Origin: JAEXNA01 sp037189585
Lineage (GTDB): Bacteria > Vulcanimicrobiota > Xenobia > Xenobiales > JADMJV01
Assembly: GCA_037189585.1 (NCBI GenBank)
Contig: JBBCJA010000001.1
Span: 484,131-548,130, forward strand
Direction: 5' to 3'
DNA: 64,000 nucleotides
The notes under the pieces: model-generated
What the model was told of the DNA's origin: nothing
What the model saw: the letters and a program-made list of their open reading frames with translations, nothing else
Databases searched by the model: none
In this document: piece after piece, positions 57,824-64,000 of the stretch
Numbering within the stretch: the first letter of the stretch is position 1
Layout of the letters: every line of letters begins with the position of its first letter
Program-made: the position numbers and the translations under genes

Positions 57824-59551
57824 ATGCTCGCAAGCTCTAGGGAAGAGTTAGGATCGCTGCTTGTAGAGGAAGGGTTTATCACAGCCCGCCAACTCGACAA
57901 GGCGATGGAAAAGTCGGAGAGTTCGGGAGATAACCTGCAAAAGGTGCTCATCTCCATGGGCTTCGTCACGGAAAAAGACGTGGTTCAGACTCTTGGGGCC
58001 AAGATGGGTGTCCACTTTGTGGACCTCGAGAAGATGCAGCTCGATCCAGAACTGGCTCGTCTGATTCCAGAAGACTTGGCGCGTCGCTATAAGGTTGTGC
58101 CGATCGCTCAAGATGATCAAAATCGCCTGACGCTGGCCATGATGGATCCTCGCGACGTGCTCGCGACCGACGACATCAGTTTGATCACCGGTTTTAACAT
58201 CAGTCCGGTGATCGCGACTGAAGAGGCTATCCTCAAGTCTATCAATCAGCAGTACGGAGTCACGGACCTGGTCGAGGTCGAGGAGACGGTGAAGGATATC
58301 TCGGCTCAAGATTTCGGTAACATGGACTTCGAGGACGACATGGATGAGGAGATCGCCCTCGACAAGCTCAAGGAGATGGTCGACGAAGCTCCGATCGTGC
58401 GTGTCGTGAACTTGATTATCTCCCAGGCCATCAATGATAAAGCTTCCGATATTCATATCGAGCCGGAGGCCAAGTCGGTGCGAGTGCGTTACCGAGTCGA
58501 CGGTGTGTTGCACGACGTGATGAGCCCTCCTAAGCATATCCAGGCTCCGATGGTCAGTCGTATCAAGATTATGGCTAATATGGACATCGCGGAGCGCCGT
58601 GTGCCTCAAGACGGTAAGATTCACTTGACCCATGACGGGCGCGAGTTTGACCTCCGTGTTTCCACGATCCCCACGGTCCACGGCGAGAAGACCGTTATGC
58701 GTATTCTCGATAAGAGTAATGTTATGTTGGGGCTCAATAAACTGGGCTTCTCTCAGGATAATCTTGAACTCTGGGAAAGCGTGGTCGACAAGCCTTACGG
58801 AATGCTGTTGGTGACAGGCCCGACCGGATCTGGAAAATCGACAACTCTTTACTCGTGTCTCAATAAACTAAATTCTGGAGACAAGAACATTATCACCGTG
58901 GAAGACCCGGTGGAGTATCAAATTCAGGGTATTAACCAGGTTCAGACCAACAATAAAGCGGGCTTGACCTTTGCCTCGGCGCTGAAGTCCTTCTTGCGTC
59001 AAGACCCCGACATCATCATGGTCGGTGAGATTCGTGACGGCGAAACGGCGAAGATCGCGGTTGAAGCCGCTCTGACCGGTCACTTGGTGCTCTCGACTCT
59101 GCATACCAATGATGCGACAGGCGCTATCTCGCGTCTCGTCGAGATGGATGTCGAGCCGTTTCTGGTCTCCTCGGCTCTTGTCGGAGTGTTGGCGCAGCGG
59201 CTCGCTCGTTGTATCTGTCCCAATTGTAAGGAGAGTTACACTCCTCCGGTTGAGGCGGTTCGAAAGATGGGCATGGCTATGTTCGGCGATACGGATATTC
59301 AGTTCTACAGAGGGCGTGGCTGTGATCACTGCAAGATGACTGGATACCGAGGTCGTAGTGGGATCCACGAGGTGTTCGCTCCTTCGGATCGCACACGTCA
59401 GTTGATTCTCAATCGAGCGTCTTCCACCGAAATCCGGCAGGCCGCGGTGGAAGAAGGAATGAAGACGATGCAAGACGATGGACTTCAAAAGACCTTGAGT
59501 GGGGTGACCACAATGGAAGAGTGTCTGCGAGTCGTGTTTATCGAAGGCTAG
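57824..59551 (+). CDS. pilB: PilB, type IV pilus extension ATPase
   Basis: 575 residues. An N-terminal T2SSE_N (MshEN-like) domain (1-150, LGSLLVEEGFITARQLDKA) can bind c-di-GMP in related proteins. The ATPase has Walker A VTGPTGSGKSTTLYS, the Asp box VEDPVEYQI, Walker B MVGEIRDGETA and the His box LVLSTLHTND. Two CxxC pairs (CPNCKES, CDHCKMTG) form a zinc site. It drives pilus assembly. The product works with PilC, PilT and the pilin here and with PilN/PilO at 23-24 kb. Confidence 0.96.
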   Translation: MLASSREELGSLLVEEGFITARQLDKAMEKSESSGDNLQKVLISMGFVTEKDVVQTLGAKMGVHFVDLEKMQLDPELARLIPEDLARRYKVVPIAQDDQNRLTLAMMDPRDVLATDDISLITGFNISPVIATEEAILKSINQQYGVTDLVEVEETVKDISAQDFGNMDFEDDMDEEIALDKLKEMVDEAPIVRVVNLIISQAINDKASDIHIEPEAKSVRVRYRVDGVLHDVMSPPKHIQAPMVSRIKIMANMDIAERRVPQDGKIHLTHDGREFDLRVSTIPTVHGEKTVMRILDKSNVMLGLNKLGFSQDNLELWESVVDKPYGMLLVTGPTGSGKSTTLYSCLNKLNSGDKNIITVEDPVEYQIQGINQVQTNNKAGLTFASALKSFLRQDPDIIMVGEIRDGETAKIAVEAALTGHLVLSTLHTNDATGAISRLVEMDVEPFLVSSALVGVLAQRLARCICPNCKESYTPPVEAVRKMGMAMFGDTDIQFYRGRGCDHCKMTGYRGRSGIHEVFAPSDRTRQLILNRASSTEIRQAAVEEGMKTMQDDGLQKTLSGVTTMEECLRVVFIEG

Positions 59552-59590
59552 GAGGCTGCTCTTAGACTCGAGAGAATGTCGGAAAAGAAA

Positions 59591-59615
59591 AGGGGCACTG
59601 GAAAGTGTCCCTTTT
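59591..59615 (+). terminator. Hairpin between pilB and pilT
   Basis: The stem GGGGCACT / AGTGTCCC (one G-U pair) with a 4-base loop (59592-59599 with 59604-59611) is flanked by A and T stretches. The T run is only four bases, so it may be a weak terminator or a processing site that lowers pilT expression relative to pilB. Confidence 0.6.
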
Positions 59616-59698
59616 CAGGCAGATATCGCTAGTTGAATAGCGAATTCGGCGGGCAAGCGGCTTTCTCGCGCGAGGGATAGAAGGAGAATGAGTAAGGT

Positions 59699-60787
59699 AT
59701 GGCATTAGCGCAATCATTGAGATTCACCATGGACGATCTGCTTCGGCTGGTTGTGGAGAAAGGGGCCTCCGATCTCCATCTGACTGTGGGGTTGCCGCCG
59801 GTTTTTCGGATTAACGGCAAGCTTGTTCCTACCGAGTACGCGCGTATGTCTCCGGAGGAGACAAAGCGATTGGTCTACTCTATTCTCAACGATAAGCAGA
59901 AGGAAAAGTTCGAGAAGACCTGGGAACTCGACTGTTCACACGGTGTAAGGGGATTTGGTCGTTTCCGCGTCAATGTTTACCGGCAGCGAGGGGCCGTCGG
60001 AGCCTGCTTGAGGGCGATCTCCAGCCGTGTCATGCAGCGCGAGGAGCTCATGCTTCCTCCTATCGTGGAGCAGATTGTGCACCGTCAGCATGGGATGATT
60101 TTGGTTACTGGAGCCACGGGGGCCGGCAAGTCGACAACGCTGGCTTGTATGCTCGACACGATTAATCGTGAGAAGAAGTTTCATATCATCACGATCGAGG
60201 ATCCTATCGAGTATATGCATCCTCACAAGATGTCGATGATCAATCAGCGTGAGGTCGGGCAGGATACCCAGAGCTGGGCCAATGCCTTGCGTGCCACGCT
60301 TCGCGAAGATCCCGACGTTATTTTAGTGGGTGAGATGCGCGATCAGGACACTATCCAGGGAACGATGACCGCGGCGGAGACGGGGCATTTGGTGTTTTCG
60401 ACGCTCCATACCTCGGATGCCGCTCAGACTGTCGACCGAATTGTCGACGTTTTTCCGCCTCATCACCAGCACCAGATAAGGGTTCAATTGTCCTCTGTTC
60501 TGGAGGCTGTCTTCTCTCAGCAACTCGTCGCACGTGCTAAAGAAGACGGGCGAGTTCCCGCTATCGAGGTGTTGATCGCGACGCCAGCGATGAGGAATCT
60601 GATTCGCGAGGGTAAAACTCACCAAATTTATAATGCGATTCAGACGGGGGGCTCCCAGGGAATGCAAACGATGGAGCAGTCCTTGTTTGAGCTCGTGAAA
60701 AAGCGCCTTATTACCCCGGAAGAGGCGATGGACTGCACCATGCACCCCGAAGATTTAAAACGAATGCTTGATCAGAGGAAAGGTTAG
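59699..60787 (+). CDS. pilT: PilT, type IV pilus retraction ATPase
   Basis: 362 residues. Walker A is VTGATGAGKSTTLAC, the Asp box is IEDPIEYMHPH, Walker B is ILVGEMRDQDT, and the His box is LVFSTLHTSD. The PilT-specific C-terminal motif ATPAMRNLIREGKTHQI (canonical AIRNLIRE with A to P and I to M changes) is present. It pulls pili back for twitching motility. Its gene is followed by a very small open frame before pilC. Confidence 0.96.
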   Translation: MALAQSLRFTMDDLLRLVVEKGASDLHLTVGLPPVFRINGKLVPTEYARMSPEETKRLVYSILNDKQKEKFEKTWELDCSHGVRGFGRFRVNVYRQRGAVGACLRAISSRVMQREELMLPPIVEQIVHRQHGMILVTGATGAGKSTTLACMLDTINREKKFHIITIEDPIEYMHPHKMSMINQREVGQDTQSWANALRATLREDPDVILVGEMRDQDTIQGTMTAAETGHLVFSTLHTSDAAQTVDRIVDVFPPHHQHQIRVQLSSVLEAVFSQQLVARAKEDGRVPAIEVLIATPAMRNLIREGKTHQIYNAIQTGGSQGMQTMEQSLFELVKKRLITPEEAMDCTMHPEDLKRMLDQRKG

Positions 60788-60857
60788 AAAAGCTGCGAAC
60801 ATCTCACCTTGGGTTAGGTTACAACCGGGCTTGCTCGGTCGAGGAAGGAGAATAGGT

Positions 60858-60923
60858 ATGAGCATGATTTGGTGGCTCGTTCCGCTGGCCATTATTGTCA
60901 CTGGCCATCTGACGCAGATCTAA
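60858..60923 (+). CDS. 21-residue putative membrane peptide
   Basis: The sequence MSMIWWLVPLAIIVTGHLTQ (plus a final Ile) reads as one short membrane helix. A strong GAAGGAG lies 7 bases before the ATG, and the peptide lies between pilT and pilC. The gap of 183 bases has no other feature. It is below the size of most gene finders. It could be a regulator or stabiliser of the pilus platform; no relative is known to me. Confidence 0.55.
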   Translation: MSMIWWLVPLAIIVTGHLTQI

Positions 60924-60970
60924 ATGGAATTGATGTATGAGAGAGAAAGCACTTAGGGAGGTTGGCTCGG

Positions 60971-62197
60971 ATGCCAGTATTTGTTTATGAGGCAAGAGAC
61001 GCCAGCGGTCAGCGAGTAAAAGACACGATCGAGGCTGCCAACCGTAAGGCGGCGACTCAGCGTCTGCAGGAGCAGAGACTTACCATTATCTCACTCGATG
61101 AGAAGGCTGGTGGCGCTGCTGGTGGAGACGTGGGTGCGTTTCTTGACCGATTCAAGAGGGTCAATGAGCAAGCTCTCACGGTGTTCAGTCGGCAGTTCGC
61201 GACGATGATTAACGCTGGTCTGGCAATGGTTCGATGTCTCGATATCTTGTCCGAGCAGACGGAGGATAAGAAGCTTCAGACGACCCTTGACCAGGTCCGT
61301 AAGGATGTCGAGGGTGGGCAGACGCTCTCTGCCGCCCTCGCGCGGCATCCCTCGGTGTTCTCTACTCTCTACATCAGCATGGTGAAGGCGGGAGAGATGG
61401 GCGGTGTGCTCGATGAGGTGCTCGAGCGTCTCGCTGGCTTTATGGAGAAGGACTATTCTCTTAAAAAGAAAGTTAAGTCCGCGCTCACTTACCCGGTCGT
61501 TATTTTGGTGATGGCGCTGGGTATCGTGTTCTTCCTGGTGACTTACATCTTGCCGACTTTCGTCGAGTTGTTTAAGGGGATGAATCTTAAGCTGCCCTTG
61601 CCGACGAAGATTCTTATCGCGATTACCGAAGGTGCGCGAAACCCCATGATCGTAGGTCCGGCTTTGGTGCTTTTGGTGGTGGGGATTATCGGTCTAGGCA
61701 AGTATATCAATACCCCTGTGGGACGTAAGCAATTTGACTTGTTGAAGTTGAATGTCCCAGTTTTCGGCCTACTGACTAAGAAGGTCGCGATTTCTCGCTT
61801 CTGTCGCACCTTGGGTACCCTGCTCAGTTCCGGAGTTCCTATTATGCAGGCCCTTGAGATCGTCGGGAAGGCTTCCGGTAACGAAATTATCGCGATGACC
61901 GTGACTAAGGTTCGCGAGAGTATCCGCGAGGGTGAGTCCATCGCTTCCCCACTTGGTGCGAGCGGACTTTTCCCTCCCATGGTGACCCAGATGGTCGCGG
62001 TAGGTGAGGAAACTGGTAATTTGGATGCGATGCTAGGCAAGATTGCCGACTTCTACGATACCGAAGTCGAGTACTTGTTGGCGTCTTTGACGTCGATGCT
62101 CGAGCCGATCATGATTGTCGGCATGGGTGGTATTGTCGGCTTTATTGTGATCTCTGTGTTCCTTCCGCTCTACCAGTTGATCGGTAACCTCGGTTAG
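60971..62197 (+). CDS. pilC: PilC, type IV pilus inner-membrane platform protein
   Basis: 408 residues, T2SSF-type with two repeats and three membrane helices. FSRQFATMINAGLAMVRCL and FCRTLGTLLSSGVPIMQALE are the conserved repeats, and LEPIMIVGMGGIVGFIVI is at the end. It is the platform on which PilB and PilT act. ATG 60971 has AGGGAGG 9 bases upstream; the TTG at 60962 sits directly on that site. A terminator follows the stop. Third positions here seem richer in T than in the genes upstream of 57 kb. Confidence 0.95.
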   Translation: MPVFVYEARDASGQRVKDTIEAANRKAATQRLQEQRLTIISLDEKAGGAAGGDVGAFLDRFKRVNEQALTVFSRQFATMINAGLAMVRCLDILSEQTEDKKLQTTLDQVRKDVEGGQTLSAALARHPSVFSTLYISMVKAGEMGGVLDEVLERLAGFMEKDYSLKKKVKSALTYPVVILVMALGIVFFLVTYILPTFVELFKGMNLKLPLPTKILIAITEGARNPMIVGPALVLLVVGIIGLGKYINTPVGRKQFDLLKLNVPVFGLLTKKVAISRFCRTLGTLLSSGVPIMQALEIVGKASGNEIIAMTVTKVRESIREGESIASPLGASGLFPPMVTQMVAVGEETGNLDAMLGKIADFYDTEVEYLLASLTSMLEPIMIVGMGGIVGFIVISVFLPLYQLIGNLG

Positions 62198-62221
62198 GAG
62201 TACCTCGTTGAGGACAGAAAA

Positions 62222-62249
62222 GGGAACGGGTTTCGCCGTTCTCTTTTTT
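62222..62249 (+). terminator. Rho-independent terminator after pilC
   Basis: The 8-base stem (62222-62229 with 62236-62243, one G-U pair) has loop GTTTCG and is followed by six T (62244-62249). It separates the pilC transcript from the sigma-factor gene. Confidence 0.88.
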
Positions 62250-62277
62250 GCTTTCTGGGCGAGGTTGCGCACGGTTG

Positions 62278-63030
62278 ATGGCTAGTTCGGATGCCGATGG
62301 TGAAGAAGAAGAGCTTTTCCGTCGCTATTGTCAGGACAGGGATGTTGCTTCTCGCGACCAAATCTTTGCTCGCTATCTCAACTTGGTGGACTCGGTGGTT
62401 TGGTCTTATGCTCGCTCGCATCGGGGAGAGCGCGAGGATTTGCTGCAGGTCGGCTATTTGGGTCTGTTGGGGGCGATCGAACGTTTTGATCCTGTTCGCG
62501 GTGTCCGTTTCACGACCTATGCGGGACACTGTATCCATGGGGAGATTCGTCACTTTGTTCGTGACAAGACAGAGACCATACGGCGTCCGCGCTGGATGAG
62601 ACAGTTGTCGGCTAAAGTCGCCGGCTTTTTGGAAGCCTTCCTTCAGGAGAATGCCAGGCTGCCGACTCTCACGGAAATCTCCGGTGCGCTCAATATCTCC
62701 GAAGACGGAGTCGTCGCGATTCTTAGGGCCAAGAAACCGCTATCTTTCGATGGGGAGGAGGGAGGGGGGGAGCGTTTTGAGAGTATTCGAAGTTTGCGGC
62801 CCGTCTCTTTTCGTCTGCCTATCGAGGAACGAATCTCTTTGAGTCAGGCTTTCGAGAAGTTGCTGGAGGTGGAGCAGAAGGTCGTTTACTTGTTTTTTGT
62901 GCGCGATCTCACTCAGCGTCAGATCGCCGGAAGGCTCTCTTTACCGCCGCGAAAGGTGTCGCGGGTTATGCAAGGGGCGCTGGAAAGGCTTCGTAGATTT
63001 TTGGACTTTGATGAAGTTACGGAAAGTTGA
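62278..63030 (+). CDS. Sigma factor of the SigB/FliA type
   Basis: 250 residues. Region 2 (DLLQVGYLGLLGAIERFDP, VRFTTYAGHCIHGEIRHFVR) and region 3 (LPTLTEISGALNISEDGV) are followed by region 4 HTH (DLTQRQIAGRLSLPPRKVSR). Region 1 is absent, so it is an alternative sigma factor rather than RpoD. No flagellar genes are near. Because it sits between pilC and the pilin gene, it may control pilin expression. The start is ATG 62278. Confidence 0.92.
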   Translation: MASSDADGEEEELFRRYCQDRDVASRDQIFARYLNLVDSVVWSYARSHRGEREDLLQVGYLGLLGAIERFDPVRGVRFTTYAGHCIHGEIRHFVRDKTETIRRPRWMRQLSAKVAGFLEAFLQENARLPTLTEISGALNISEDGVVAILRAKKPLSFDGEEGGGERFESIRSLRPVSFRLPIEERISLSQAFEKLLEVEQKVVYLFFVRDLTQRQIAGRLSLPPRKVSRVMQGALERLRRFLDFDEVTES

Positions 63031-63133
63031 GAGGAAATGAAAAAAAAGTTAAGAAGATGTGTCCAAGTTTCTGGTATAGGGGTATAACAGAAACTGCGGG
63101 CCTTGGTCCGCAAATCCAAAAGGAGGAAGCTGA

Positions 63134-63583
63134 ATGCTTTCAAAAATCAGACGCAGAAGCGGTGGTTTTACCCTCATCGAGCTGATGATCGTTATCGCGA
63201 TTATCGCAATCCTCGCAGCAATCCTAGTTCCGAACTTCATTCGTGCTCGTGCTCAGGGTCAGCTCACCGCTTGTAAGTCCAATCTCAAAAACATCGGTAC
63301 AGCGATGGAAATGTATTCCACCGACTGGTCCGGTAAGTACCCGGCGGGCATTGGTACTTTGACGCCCAACTACCTTAAGACTGTTCCGATTTGTCCGGCC
63401 TCTGGCTCGGACACCTATACGGGTAGCTTTGCTTCAGGAACGGGTGCTCCCGGAAACCCTGGTGGCACCTATCAGGACTACTACTACGTTTCTTGTGTGG
63501 CCGATACCCACCTGTCGGTCAATGTCAGTGGAGCCTATCCCGCCTATAACGGTATTGTTGGTCTGATTGAGCGTCAACCTTAG
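63134..63583 (+). CDS. Major type IV pilin-like protein
   Basis: 149 residues. The prepilin leader is MLSKIRRRSGG, then FTLIELMIVIAIIAILAAIL, with cleavage after Gly and methylation at Phe, typical of class III signal peptides. After the alpha1 helix, ACKSNLKNIGTAMEMYS begins a short head domain with a Gly-rich end and two Cys, giving a GspG-like pilin. AGGAGG lies 8 bases before the ATG. The Cys in the head could form the D-loop disulphide. It is followed by a terminator, so it is probably expressed on its own. Confidence 0.93.
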   Translation: MLSKIRRRSGGFTLIELMIVIAIIAILAAILVPNFIRARAQGQLTACKSNLKNIGTAMEMYSTDWSGKYPAGIGTLTPNYLKTVPICPASGSDTYTGSFASGTGAPGNPGGTYQDYYYVSCVADTHLSVNVSGAYPAYNGIVGLIERQP

Positions 63584-63608
63584 TCTGTCAACTGCCAACT
63601 TTGCTAAA

Positions 63609-63638
63609 AGCTCGGCCGCTTGGTCGGGCTTTTTTTTT
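63609..63638 (+). terminator. Rho-independent terminator after the pilin
   Basis: An imperfect 8-base stem (63609-63616 with 63623-63630, two G-U pairs) is followed by nine T. It lies 26 bases after the pilin stop. Confidence 0.88.
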
Positions 63639-64000
63639 AGGTTGCGCCATTTAAGGTGTGCCAGGTAGGGAGGGCTACCCTTGGAGTTACTGCGGGTGCA
63701 AGCGGCCGCAGGAGGATCCAAGGGGCAGCGTAACGCCTTCTATGAGAAGGCCATCTTTGTCAAGGGGGTCACCTTGGTGACCTGGTGTCTACCTGCTCGT
63801 TGGTTTGGAAAACTCTCTTGGGGTCACGCTTCTATTCGCACTCTTATCGGGCTCTGCCTGCGTGCACGTTGGGGTCCGCCGAGTGAAGGTGCTGCTATCT
63901 GCGGCCCGCAATCATTGTTGCTAGGCGTTACGCGCAGTCACCTGAACACGACAGAGAGTTAACTTTTCCTGAGCTTGCTCTTGATTTTAGCTAGCTAAGC
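63639..64000. other. No supported gene to window end
   Basis: 362 bases without a recognised gene. One plus-strand frame (63681-63962, 93 codons from TTG) has GGAGGG 6 bases upstream, but its translation has no family signal and resembles a shadow of GC-rich DNA. A short hairpin (GGTAG ... CTACC) overlaps the same region. I see no promoter here. Confidence 0.5.

Noticed and set aside
63695..63720. NotI-like and BamHI-like sites close together, suggesting vector sequence
   Set aside because: Two short sites in GC-rich DNA are expected by chance, and the flanking bases continue without vector-like sequence.
63681..63962. 93-codon frame at the window end
   Set aside because: Has a possible ribosome site but no recognisable protein pattern; left as unassigned.

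Overview
The window looks like a chromosomal segment of an uncultivated, high-GC, diderm bacterium. The diderm signs are a LolA-like periplasmic protein, PilN/PilO, and the type IV pilus motor. The pilin layout (a short GspG-like pilin with a 'SNLKNIGTAMEMYSTD' stretch), hopanoid side-chain genes and many orphan PilZ and glycosyltransferase genes bring Eremiobacterota/Xenobia-like lineages to mind. That placement is an inference from memory, not something shown here. No prophage, insertion sequence, CRISPR array or rRNA was seen.

0-17 kb holds a two-component system cut by the window edge, a secreted lectin-like protein, a secreted caspase-like peptidase, YceI, a GT-C membrane protein facing a GT2, a small minus-strand group (acyltransferase, orphan M20 tail, disordered protein), a PilZ protein, coaBC, an 80-residue LexA DNA-binding domain with no protease domain, a subtilase carrying a CBM48 domain, and a large pilin-like protein followed by the decayed tail of a paralogue. 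17-30 kb on the minus strand holds a LolA-like protein, a DinG helicase, pnp-rpsO, pilO-pilN, a double AHSA1 protein, a J-domain/TPR membrane protein, a TraB-family protein, a squalene/phytoene synthase and a NarL-type regulator. 30-40 kb holds an HPt protein, a histidine-rich membrane protein, a second GT-C/GT2 pair, and the hopanoid genes hpnA-hpnG-hpnI with hpnH on the other strand, then tRNA-Leu(CAA). 40-48 kb holds a stand-alone 5'-3' exonuclease, AraC/DJ-1, an M20 peptidase, a DHH phosphoesterase, a C39-like protease, a double PilZ protein, a beta-lactamase-like hydrolase and era.

48.2-53.1 kb is the most interesting region: a compact bacterial microcompartment operon. It encodes one hexameric shell protein, three pentameric vertex proteins, a flavoprotein-like protein, a CoA-acylating aldehyde dehydrogenase, an RpiB-like isomerase and deoxyribose-phosphate aldolase. 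This matches the sugar-phosphate-utilising (SPU) class. The expected chemistry is splitting deoxyribose 5-phosphate to glyceraldehyde 3-phosphate and acetaldehyde inside the shell, with acetaldehyde going on to acetyl-CoA. Three of the enzymes start with similar amphipathic helices that look like encapsulation tags, and a strong hairpin covers the ribosome-binding site of the first gene after the hexamer.

53-64 kb holds recO, ruvX, an HTTM membrane protein with an unknown partner, mltG, udk, and a pilus block pilB-pilT-(21-residue membrane peptide)-pilC, then a flagellar/stress-type sigma factor and the pilin. Three plus-strand genes in the first 15 kb share an identical promoter spacing (GGACA, 22 bases, TAnnnT, 6 bases, ATG) that predicts leaderless transcripts.
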